Below, piece after piece: positions 1 through 6,445 of a DNA stretch of 12,278 nt (positions within the stretch are counted from its first letter, which is position 1; the number at the start of each line of letters is the position of its first letter). The stretch is from JBBDNV01 sp040877415 (lineage in GTDB: Bacteria > Planctomycetota > Planctomycetia > Pirellulales > PALSA-1355), in the NCBI GenBank assembly GCA_040877415.1, contig JBBDNV010000179.1, positions 1 through 12,278 on the forward strand. Direction: 5' to 3'. The position numbers and the translations under genes were made by a program. Below the pieces are notes generated by a model. That model was not told where the DNA came from. It ran no database searches and was given only the letters and a program-made list of their open reading frames with translations.

Positions 1-96
1 TTTTCACCAACCTCAATCTTCGGCCTGCTAGCTAAAAAAGCGCAACATCAGAACTCGCGCGTCGGGTTAGTATGCCGAGAGCGGCGCGAGCGAGCT

Positions 97-123
97 GGTT
101 CCTTCCGCCCACCGGAAGCAACC
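97..123. repeat. Imperfect hairpin, GGTTCC family
   Basis: Left arm GGTTCCTTCCG (97-107) and right arm CGGAAGCAACC (113-123) pair over 11 positions with one mismatch around a 5-nt loop. The GGTTCCTT word links it to the hairpin at 185-223 and to the longer repeats at 451-472, 791-825 and 5756-5792. No T-run follows, so it does not look like an intrinsic terminator. Confidence 0.55.
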
Positions 124-184
124 GGGTTGTTAACCCACGGTGGTCTGTTAAACAGAGACTCAGAGAGTTTTGGCGCGAGATTTC

Positions 185-223
185 GGGGTGCGGAAGGAAC
201 CTTCATGGTTCCTTTCGGACCCC
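185..223. repeat. 17-bp imperfect hairpin, GGTTCC family (REP-like)
   Basis: Arms 185-201 and 207-223 are complementary over 17 positions with two mismatches, around a 5-nt loop (TTCAT). The loop-proximal stem is AAGGAACC/GGTTCCTT. No U-tract follows on either strand, so a REP-like palindrome is more likely than a terminator. Confidence 0.6.
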
Positions 224-327
224 GGTTGGTGTCTCTCGAAACGGAGAGTTTTCCGCCAGCGGGCGGATCGGCGGAAATGCTTGCGGCGAAAGCGGTCGGT
301 CGCGACGCAAGTCCTTGCCCGCAAACG

Positions 328-366
328 CCCCTCACCCCAACCCTCTCCCGCAAGGGGGGAGGGAGA
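328..366. repeat. Dispersed CTCACCC/CTCTCCC palindromic repeat
   Basis: This contains CCCCTCACCCCAACCCTCTC followed by CCGCAA and a G-rich arm ending GGGGGGAGGGAG. The CTCTCCC and GGGGGGAG arms can fold into a hairpin over the GCAA loop. I recognise this CTCACCC...CTCTCCC...GGGAG pattern as a dispersed intergenic repeat in many GC-rich bacterial genomes. That recognition is from memory, not from a search. Confidence 0.6.
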
Positions 367-450
367 AACGCAAAACGCCGAGAGGCGGAACTCTTGGCGT
401 CGTGCGTTAACTGGTGGGCCGGTCAGATTCGTGACGGAACGAAAAGCTCC

Positions 451-472
451 CCGAAAGGAACCCTCTTCGAAA
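451..472 (-). repeat. GAAGAGGGTTCC repeat, copy C (inverted)
   Basis: Read on the minus strand, this 22-nt segment contains TTCGAAGAGGGTTCCTTTCG and matches the core of the copy at 5756-5792 base for base. It is in the opposite orientation to the copies at 791-825 and 5756-5792. No Cys-rich remnant is recognisable next to this copy. Confidence 0.65.
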
Positions 473-564
473 CAATGCGCGCCTTTCGGGATCAACAAAA
501 CTGATTATATAGCCTATCTTCCGCGCTTGCGAGGTGCTGGACGCGGGGTCTGTTCGCCCGTGGA

Positions 565-780
565 TTACCTCGGAGGCATGAGATCAGTGCATTCGCCGCA
601 GCACGTTACTGCCGGAGTCTTGTCATCCAGTTGGCATTCGTCGTGGATCGCAAAGGCGAAAATCTTGATGCGGGTGCCGGCGGACTTGGTTGGGCAGGGT
701 TCTTGGCAGAGTTCTAGCGGCCGCGGTGGATGCAGGCGAAGAGTTGATCAACGGGATGCGCGAGCCTGGATCGACATGTG
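565..780 (-). pseudogene. Decayed Cys-rich zinc-ribbon gene remnant (copy A)
   Basis: On the minus strand this is homologous to the segment at 5484-5757. Shared blocks read, in B order, as DQL-x-AC-x-HRG, then IKIFA, then ECQLDDK. Copy A is broken. A TAG stop falls right after HRGR, the following block carries a net +2 nt relative to B (a frameshift), and the Cys of the FAC block has become Phe (FAFAIHDEC). After the frameshift the end still reads TCCGECTDL with a CxxC, and the frame closes at TAA (565-567). The intact family, as I remember it, is a Cys-rich tail or stand-alone domain common in planctomycete proteins; its function is unknown to me. No start codon or ribosome site is visible. 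It lies just downstream of the kinase stop, on the same strand. Confidence 0.65.
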
Positions 781-790
781 GGTCAAACGC

Positions 791-825
791 CTTTTTGAAG
801 AGGGTTCCTTTCGAACCCAAGCTCC
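791..825 (+). repeat. GAAGAGGGTTCC repeat, copy A
   Basis: The core GAAGAGGGTTCCTTTCG is followed by AACCCAAGCTCC. It differs from the copy at 5756-5792 by one substitution and a 2-nt indel. It lies between remnant A and the kinase stop codon, on the same side of the remnant as in the B arrangement. The repeat core reads through in several frames (for example EEGSFRTQAPS), so it inflates apparent open frames. Confidence 0.75.
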
Positions 826-838
826 ATCTGGATCAAGT

Positions 839-3800
839 TCAGGGGACGTGGTCGGTCGAAGAATCAGCGAGTGCTTCCCGAATCTCGCCGAGCTGACCGT
901 TGACTATCTCCACCATGCATGGAGGGACCCACGGGAAGAAATAGCTCTGCGCCCCGCGATGCATGAACGACGAAGTCGACTCTTGCCATGGAAGCGCGAG
1001 CATTTTGCCCATAACGTCGTCCAGCGATTCCAGGCTTTTTGCCGCCTTCTGGCGCTCATCCAAGTCAAAGTACGCCAGCGTCAAATAAAAGCGGCACCAT
1101 AGCTCACTGATCAGGATTTCGGCTGCCCGCTCCTTGGCAATGGCTCTAGCGAAGCCGTGCATTGGCAGGGCTTGGTCGAGTATCCTTCTTGCCTCCTTAG
1201 CACGTCCTGCCCGCAATAGTGCCCCGCCCTGCAACGTTCGCTTGCCGGGGTGCCACGTCTCGAGAGATGCTACCTCTTCCGTCAATGCTAAAACCTTCTC
1301 AGGACTCTTGGTCGCATCAGGACCAAGTAGGCATGTAAACGCCACAACAAACCGAACGTCGGGATCACGGTGGTCTCCATACCGGTCAAGAATCTTTTGG
1401 CACAGGTCAACATAGGCCTTCCGGTTGCCCGCCGCCAACTCGACGATCGCCAAGTTCCAATCTCCAATTGCGCTGCGCTCGTTTTCAAAAGGAGCGCGCG
1501 CCACTCTAGCGATGTCGGCCCACTGACGGTTCTCCACCAGCGTGTCCGAGACGGCGAGAAGAGCGTTAACGGGTGGCGCAGGAAGCCAGAGAAATTCTAG
1601 GATCGCCTGGCGTACCGTCGGATCCGTTATGTTCGCGTTTTCCCCGGTTAGTGTAGCCTGTGGCGCGATTTTCGACAGCGACGTTGCGATGGAAGTCCGA
1701 ATTGCAGCCAGCTCCGCTTTTTGCCGTTCGGACTTCGCCGCTGAAGAGAGCCGCTGCAATTTCCTTGAGATGCTCATTGCTCCATCAAGATTCCCGAGTT
1801 TCAAGAACACGGCCGCGCGCAGTTCCATTTCAACGCGCTCGCGACCCTCCGATTCGCTCGTGAGCAGCGGCAACGCTTCGCTAGCTTGACCTGCCGTGCA
1901 ATAAGCGAGAGCCGCCAATCGCTGGTATTCGCGGTTATTTGGTTCCCGCTCGAGAAGACTGCTCGCCATCCGTACAGCGTTCCCATCCCTGATCACGCTC
2001 AAACAGCGGTAATATTGTTGCTCGGGGGTCAACGCACGGCGTCGCGCATAGGCGATCGCCGACTCTCGCATCTCGGCGTTCCAGCCTCGCCTCTGCTCAA
2101 TTGCGACCTCGACGTTTTCAACATCACCTTCGCGGGCACACAACTGCCCGGCGACAAACCGCGCCATTCTGGCGTCTTCATTTTCCTCCGAGACATCGAT
2201 GAACTGTGGTGTCCTGCTCAGCCACGCCGACCGTTGGCCGTCTGGCGCGAAAGCGAGCGACCTCCCTCTCCCTCGCTCGGTTCTCAAAAGTGAGGACGGA
2301 TATTCTTGACCGGACAACGACATCAACTCTACAAAGGAATCCACGTCCCAGATTCGCAGTCTGCCATCGTCGCCATATGATACGAGCCGCGACTGGCCGG
2401 GCACAAACGCCACATCTTTAACAAGGGCCCGGTGTGCCTCTAAACTGCGCAACGCCGTACGCGAAGAGACATCCCAAAAGTGAATCTTTCCGTCCTGGGT
2501 GCCGACGGCCAACAACTTTGCGTCTTGACCAAAGGCGACGCATTCGATGGATGCACCTAATTGGCCGAGCTCGACGCTGGGTTCTTCGGAACCCACGCCG
2601 CACTCCACAAGAAACCCATTCTGATGGCCATAGATCAGGAGTTGACCGTTGGGCGCGACGTCAACGGCTGTGATTTCGCGATGCCGCGATTCGATGGTGC
2701 GGCGGACGGATCGCTTCGCCATATCTACAATTTGCAGCCGGCCGTCCTGACCCCCGGACACAAGGAATCGACCGTCGTCGGAAAGGCACACCGCATTGAC
2801 AGCCCCATGATGAATCTCGAACGAGGCTTGTTCCGCGCCCGTGGTCGCATTCATGAGGACTATCCGGCCGTCGTCCGTTCCAAACGCCAAATTGCTCCCG
2901 TCGGGGCCGATTTCGAGCGACGTTGATATTCTGTGTCCGGAGTTGAACTGCACGATCGTGTCGCCCTGCAATCCATCGATCGCACGAATTGCGGATTGGG
3001 ATCCATCAACGTCGAACACTCGCCCCCGAGTCCAGTCTGCGGCAATGGACCTCGAGAACCCGTCGTATGATTGTTTCTTGTGCAGGCAGTAAATCCTTCG
3101 ATCTTTAGAGATACCAATCGCGCGATCGCCGCAACTGGCGACCAGCGCCAACTCGCCAACGGTACTAGGAAATACTCTACTCATGGAAACATAAAATCTT
3201 GCGGTTGGCCTGTTTGTGGGGCTTTCAGAAATGTAGCTGCTAAAGGAACGGCGCAAGTCGCCCGGGCCGTATATGTGCCTTCCCTGCACGATTTGTAGGA
3301 TGGCGTCCGCAGCGGCAGCGTCGAGTTCCTGGGCCAACGCATTCTCTTGCCTCGTTAATATATCTCTTGATGGCACGGAAATCGGCTGTAGGTTTCCCCG
3401 TTCGTCGATAGTAAATGGCGAAACGTCACATGAAACAAACGGGCCACCGTCGACCGTCGACCCTGCAGGCCCTCCCCATCTCACTACAAATACGACTCTC
3501 CCGCTTTTGCCCATAAATGCCTTGTTCGTATCGCGGAAGCCCGCGTCGAATTCCATGGACCCGCGCGGCTTGAACTCTTCTAAATCCCAAACTACAAGAC
3601 GGGTGTTTTTGTCCTCGCGAGTAGGCGCGCGGGGTCTTTCACTGAGCGAAACGAGGCGCGGGGCCGCCTGGTCGAAGTCGAGCGAAACGATCGTTCCGAA
3701 GTCTTCACGCAGCGTGGCCAATGGTTCAGCGTCGGAAATGTTCCAAATGCAAATCGCGCGGTCTTTGCCCCCACTGGCCAGCCGGGCTCCATCAGCGCTA

Positions 3801-5440
3801 AAGATCAGGTATGTGACCGCGTCTCGATGACTCACTTTGCGCCAGAGAGAGGCCGCCTTCTCGACATCCAAGAGGCCGACACCCCCGTCGTCGTCGCCGA
3901 TCGCGAGTTTGGAGCCGTCCGGTGAGAAAACAAGGTGCCTCAGCTTCTTGCTGGCCGAATTCACGCGCGCCAAAGCCTCGCCGCTTTCGAAGTCCCAAAA
4001 CTCGACGTCTCCGGCAGTAAACGCCACCGCGATGGTCCGGCCGTCCGGCGAAAGAGCGGCAGCAGCCGGTTCGCAAGCCGAAAGATCAATCGTGCGCAAC
4101 GCCGGATGGCATTCGCGGTTCAGGTAGTACCACTCCCAACCCCGAAAGTCCTTTGCTCCCGAATCGGGTTTCATCGTTTCGAGGACGCCAACCGTCTGGT
4201 CCACTCGCCCGGCGTCGAACGCACGCTTCGCTGCGTCCAACCGCGCGGCGTAAAGGAGCCTTTGCGCTGCCTCCTTCTCGCGCCGGGCTTCGTTGGCCGC
4301 CTCCTCGGCCTTCTGTTGTTGTGCCTCTGCTTCGTAGGCTTTGGCCGCAGCCTCGATCCCGAAGGACAAGGAAATCGTGGTGCCCGCCAGTAACACGAGC
4401 AAGACAGCAGCCCACAAGCCTGCTACCAGCGGCTGCCGCTTGCACCATCTCCACCCGCGCGCTACTTGTCCAATAGGCCGGGCCAGGATGGGCTTCCCAG
4501 CGAGCCAGCGCCGCAAATCGTCGCCCAAATCGTGCCCGGTCTGATACCGCCTTGCCGGTTCTTTCTGCAGGCACTTCAGCGTGATCGTCTCCAGGTCACG
4601 CGGAATCTTGGCGTTGAGCTTCCGCGGCCTCGGTGGTTCGTCGCGCTGAATTTGCAACAGCAGCATTTGCGTCTCGCCGCGAAACGGCAGCTCGCCAGTC
4701 AGCAATTCAAATAGAATCACGCCTAGCGAATAGACGTCGCTACGGCGATCCGCCTCGTGCCCTTTCCCCTTGGCCTGCTCCGGGGACATGTAGGCGGGTG
4801 TGCCCAGGATGTGGCCGTCGACGGTCATCGTGATCTCGCCGGCCTCGCGCTTCGCCAAGCCGAAGTCGATCACGTGTGGCTGGCCGTCGCCATCGATCAT
4901 GATATTGCTGGGCTTGAGATCGCGATGCACCACGCCAGCTTGATGTGCATGGTGGAGCGCTTCGGCCAGCTTGACAACCAATTCAGCCGATTCGCGCAAC
5001 GACAACCGTTGCCCGGAAAGCCACTCCCGAAGACTGGCACCTTCGATGTAGTCGGTGACGATGTAGACAACACTGTGGTCCCGGCCGACTTCATGGACAC
5101 CGACGACGTTTGGATGTTTGAGTTGGGCAGCCGCCCGCGCGTCGCGCAGAAACAGTTCCGTTTCGTCCGCGTCGAGCGATTCCTTGCGGGGAATCTTGAT
5201 CGCCACGGTGCGATCAAGCTGGGTATCGTGGGCCAGCCACACGCTGCCAAATTTGCCGACGCCCAACTCGCGGACCAGATCGAAGTGGGCTAGCCGGCGC
5301 GTGCCGGCGCGAAGACTTTCGGTCGTATCGCCGCTCAGAAGACTGAAGCTGCTGCCACAGGCGGGACACAAAATCTCAGCCAGCGGATTAGTGTCCACCA
5401 CGTCGATCGGATTGTGGCAATGCGGACAACGAATGTGCAT
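839..5440 (-). CDS. Membrane-anchored Ser/Thr protein kinase with WD40 repeats and a TPR-like C-terminus
   Basis: This is a Hanks-type kinase of 1533 aa. An N-terminal zinc ribbon has CPHC at 5-8 and CPAC at 25-28. The kinase domain (about 53-315) has the glycine loop ELGVGKFGSVW (58-68), Lys82 in VAIK, HRDLKPSN (172-179, catalytic Asp174), DFG (192-194) and GTPAYMSPEQA (213-223), so it should be active. One membrane segment (about 338-358) is followed by an Ala/Glu/Lys-rich coiled coil (about 363-400). About ten WD40-like repeats follow in two blocks separated by a non-repetitive stretch, for example FSPDGSKLAIGDDDG, SGGKDRAICIWN, VGTQDGKIHFWD and YGDDGRLRIWD. The last 400 or so residues are helical and TPR-like. 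The likely topology is a cytoplasmic kinase with the WD40 region on the other side of the membrane. The start is supported by AGGAG 7 nt upstream (5448-5452). The signal sensed and the substrate are unknown. It stands alone between two related gene remnants. Confidence 0.95.
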   Translation of the reverse strand: MHIRCPHCHNPIDVVDTNPLAEILCPACGSSFSLLSGDTTESLRAGTRRLAHFDLVRELGVGKFGSVWLAHDTQLDRTVAIKIPRKESLDADETELFLRDARAAAQLKHPNVVGVHEVGRDHSVVYIVTDYIEGASLREWLSGQRLSLRESAELVVKLAEALHHAHQAGVVHRDLKPSNIMIDGDGQPHVIDFGLAKREAGEITMTVDGHILGTPAYMSPEQAKGKGHEADRRSDVYSLGVILFELLTGELPFRGETQMLLLQIQRDEPPRPRKLNAKIPRDLETITLKCLQKEPARRYQTGHDLGDDLRRWLAGKPILARPIGQVARGWRWCKRQPLVAGLWAAVLLVLLAGTTISLSFGIEAAAKAYEAEAQQQKAEEAANEARREKEAAQRLLYAARLDAAKRAFDAGRVDQTVGVLETMKPDSGAKDFRGWEWYYLNRECHPALRTIDLSACEPAAAALSPDGRTIAVAFTAGDVEFWDFESGEALARVNSASKKLRHLVFSPDGSKLAIGDDDGGVGLLDVEKAASLWRKVSHRDAVTYLIFSADGARLASGGKDRAICIWNISDAEPLATLREDFGTIVSLDFDQAAPRLVSLSERPRAPTREDKNTRLVVWDLEEFKPRGSMEFDAGFRDTNKAFMGKSGRVVFVVRWGGPAGSTVDGGPFVSCDVSPFTIDERGNLQPISVPSRDILTRQENALAQELDAAAADAILQIVQGRHIYGPGDLRRSFSSYISESPTNRPTARFYVSMSRVFPSTVGELALVASCGDRAIGISKDRRIYCLHKKQSYDGFSRSIAADWTRGRVFDVDGSQSAIRAIDGLQGDTIVQFNSGHRISTSLEIGPDGSNLAFGTDDGRIVLMNATTGAEQASFEIHHGAVNAVCLSDDGRFLVSGGQDGRLQIVDMAKRSVRRTIESRHREITAVDVAPNGQLLIYGHQNGFLVECGVGSEEPSVELGQLGASIECVAFGQDAKLLAVGTQDGKIHFWDVSSRTALRSLEAHRALVKDVAFVPGQSRLVSYGDDGRLRIWDVDSFVELMSLSGQEYPSSLLRTERGRGRSLAFAPDGQRSAWLSRTPQFIDVSEENEDARMARFVAGQLCAREGDVENVEVAIEQRRGWNAEMRESAIAYARRRALTPEQQYYRCLSVIRDGNAVRMASSLLEREPNNREYQRLAALAYCTAGQASEALPLLTSESEGRERVEMELRAAVFLKLGNLDGAMSISRKLQRLSSAAKSERQKAELAAIRTSIATSLSKIAPQATLTGENANITDPTVRQAILEFLWLPAPPVNALLAVSDTLVENRQWADIARVARAPFENERSAIGDWNLAIVELAAGNRKAYVDLCQKILDRYGDHRDPDVRFVVAFTCLLGPDATKSPEKVLALTEEVASLETWHPGKRTLQGGALLRAGRAKEARRILDQALPMHGFARAIAKERAAEILISELWCRFYLTLAYFDLDERQKAAKSLESLDDVMGKMLALPWQESTSSFMHRGAQSYFFPWVPPCMVEIVNGQLGEIREALADSSTDHVP

Positions 5441-5447
5441 CGGACGA

Positions 5448-5452
5448 CTCCT
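5448..5452 (-). promoter_or_regulatory. Ribosome binding site of the kinase gene
   Basis: AGGAG on the minus strand lies 7 nt before the ATG at 5438-5440 and fixes that start. The protein then begins directly with the CPHC zinc ribbon. Confidence 0.75.
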
Positions 5453-5482
5453 GCGAGATGCGCGAGCCCTCTAGTCCGCCCA

Positions 5483-5511
5483 ATTATCCATCACACGCCT
5501 GGTGTATACAA
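5483..5511 (-). promoter_or_regulatory. Possible promoter of the kinase gene
   Basis: On the minus strand, TTGTAT (5506-5511) and GATAAT (5483-5488) are separated by 17 nt. GATAAT matches the sigma70-type -10 at 5 of 6 positions; the -35 is weak (3 of 6). It lies 43 nt upstream of the kinase ATG, and its -10 overlaps the TAA stop of remnant B. Planctomycete promoters are poorly defined, so this is tentative. Confidence 0.3.
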
Positions 5512-5757
5512 GTCAACGTCTTGACCCGCTCGGATTCAGCACAATCCGCGCAGAACTTCACGCCCTTGATCTTGTCGTCCAGTTGGCATTCGCCGTGAAT
5601 CTCGCAGGCGAAGATCTTAATTCGCGTGCCGCCGCCGCAAGTTGCGCACGGCTCCTGGCGTAGTTCTGCGCCGCGATGGACGCAGGCGAGGAGCTGGTCG
5701 AGTGAGATGCGTGAGATTGATTCGGGCCGCAGCCGGCTCTCTCTCCCGTGCCACCCT
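5484..5757 (-). pseudogene. Cys-rich zinc-ribbon gene remnant (copy B), C-terminal part
   Basis: The minus-strand frame ending at TAA (5484-5486) reads LDQLLACVHRG, then EPCATCGGGTRIKIFACEI, then HGECQLDDKIKGVKFCADC, and ends TCIHQACDG. Regularly spaced Cys pairs (CATC and CADC, with FAC and GEC between) indicate a zinc-binding fold. I recognise this pattern, from memory, as a Cys-rich module common in planctomycete proteins, sometimes a tail on larger enzymes. This copy has no internal stop, but no ATG, GTG or TTG with a ribosome site is evident. The frame runs upstream into the GGTTCC repeat, reading RKEPSSKKGWHG there. I therefore call it a 5'-truncated remnant. It precedes the kinase on the same strand, 43 nt from its ATG. 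A real small protein using a rare start cannot be excluded. Confidence 0.6.
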
Positions 5758-5792
5758 TTTTTCGAAGAGGGTTCCTTTCGGACCCAAGCTCC
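5756..5792 (+). repeat. GAAGAGGGTTCC repeat, copy B
   Basis: This is near-identical to the copy at 791-825: core TTCGAAGAGGGTTCCTTTCG followed by GACCCAAGCTCC. It directly follows remnant B and directly abuts the tRNA-Asn half at 5788-5828, sharing a few bases (GCTCC) with it. GACCCAAG also distinguishes it from copy A (AACCCAAG). Confidence 0.75.
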
Positions 5793-5828
5793 CCTTAACG
5801 GAATCGAACCAGTGACCCGATGGTTAAC
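5788..5828 (-). pseudogene. 3' half of a tRNA-Asn (GTT), truncated at the anticodon loop
   Basis: The minus strand reads GTTAACC, then GGTCACTGGTTCGATTCC, then GGGGAGC. This matches the order of a tRNA-Asn from anticodon GTT through the T loop (TTCGATT) to the 3' acceptor strand; the E. coli tRNA-Asn has GTCACTGGTTCGA and ends GGAGCC. The 3' T-stem (CCGTT) pairs imperfectly with ACTGG, with one mismatch and one G-U. Upstream of the anticodon there is no matching anticodon-stem strand, D-arm or acceptor 5' strand, so it cannot be a working tRNA. It could mark an old integration junction, because integrases often target tRNA 3' ends. Confidence 0.6.
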
Positions 5829-5977
5829 ACGAAGTTAAGTTTGTCCGAGACACCCTTCAATTCTTGCGAAGGGGCGATGGGTCCCGGTGGGCGTGCGTCA
5901 AACGTTGCGCATCGCGGTCTCAAGAATCCATTTCAACAATGAAAGTCCAATATAACCGTTCGCCATGAGGAAAAGCG

Positions 5978-6073
5978 ATGCAGACCATCGCGCTCATTCG
6001 GAAACTCATTTCACCCGCCCGCGTGCTGCTCTCTTTCCGCGTTCATCCTTCATCCTTCATCCTTCATCCTTAA
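5978..6073 (+). pseudogene. Short ORF (31 codons) with ribosome site, running into a tandem repeat
   Basis: GAGG lies 7 nt before ATG (5978-5980). The product starts MQTIALIRKLISPARVLLSF, a plausible hydrophobic and basic N-terminus. From codon 22 the frame reads through the TTCATCC tandem repeat (HPSSFILHP) and stops at TAA (6071-6073). The natural reading is the start of a gene whose remainder was replaced by repeat sequence. I do not recognise the family. A chance ORF is a real alternative at this length. Confidence 0.25.
6042..6071. repeat. TTCATCC tandem repeat, four units
   Basis: Four perfect 7-nt units TTCATCC in a row, plus two bases of a fifth. It is followed after 14 bases by the GGGACAGTCCC hairpin. 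Seven is not a multiple of three, so unit-number changes would shift any frame crossing it. Confidence 0.85.
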
Positions 6074-6085
6074 TAAGAGGCAGAG

Positions 6086-6127
6086 GGGGACAGTCCCATT
6101 TTGCTGCGCAAAATCGGGACAGTCCCC
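6086..6127. repeat. GGGACAGTCCC REP-like palindrome
   Basis: Central perfect stem ATTTTGC (6098-6104) and GCAAAAT (6108-6114) around the loop TGC. It is flanked on both sides by the odd palindrome GGGACAGTCCC, giving a stem of about 18 bp with one bulged C and one central mismatch. I associate GGGACAGTCCC/ATTTTGC elements with REP-type families mobilised by Y1 (RAYT) transposases, but no transposase gene is in the window. Confidence 0.7.
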
Positions 6128-6445
6128 GGGCGGCTGAAAACGCGTTCGATTCCGACGCGAAAATCTGCTTTAAGGGACGATGGGGAATTGCGCGCTGGTC
6201 CGGAGTTCTTTATTTCGGGGGGTGCGGTCGATTTGGGCCGGCACGAAGAATGTAAAACTTGCGCGTCGCATCACTTCCGACGAGGGCCGGGCTTTTTCGC
6301 GCGCACGCTGTATAGCTATGAAAAAGTCGAACTCTCAATTCCACCCGATTGGCTAAAAACGGAATTCTGAAATCAGGCCACCCAAAGACCGTCGCGGGGG
6401 GTGCCGAGCCATTTCTCTCAGCGATCTCTGCGATAACCGAATTCG

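Larger units (their letters stand above)
1..564. other. Intergenic stretch without an intact gene, rich in short palindromic repeats
   Basis: I see no open frame here with a ribosome site, family motif or coherent protein. The readable frames pass straight through repeats and look like GC-driven noise. The stretch holds two GGTTCC-type hairpins (97-123 and 185-223), a CTCACCC/CTCTCCC dispersed repeat (about 328-366) and an inverted copy of the GAAGAGGGTTCC repeat (451-472). A smaller palindrome, GGGTTGTTAACCC, lies at 124-136. It sits downstream of the leftward kinase gene and its adjacent remnant. Confidence 0.6.
5829..6445. other. Intergenic stretch with repeats and one short truncated ORF
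   Basis: This 617-base spacer holds a 31-codon ORF with a good ribosome site (5978-6073), a TTCATCC tandem repeat (6042-6071) and a GGGACAGTCCC hairpin (6086-6127). From 6128 to 6445 I see no gene, RNA or repeat I can name. An AT-richer patch (about 6310-6370) precedes the fmt stop codon on the far side. No clear terminator hairpin with a U-tract is visible for fmt. Confidence 0.5.

Noticed and set aside
185..223. Intrinsic terminator of the kinase transcript
   Set aside because: A strong stem but no U-tract on either strand, and more than 600 bases from the kinase stop; related hairpins recur nearby.
170..1102. Plus-strand open frame of 310 codons
   Set aside because: It crosses several repeats, the Cys-rich remnant and the end of the kinase gene in antisense, and has no ribosome site or recognisable motif. 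GC-rich sequence gives long chance frames.
5788..5828. A functional tRNA gene
   Set aside because: Only the 3' half is present; there is no D-arm, 5' acceptor strand or anticodon-stem partner.
6042..6071. CRISPR array
   Set aside because: The units are 7 nt in strict tandem with no spacers; no cas genes are present in the window.
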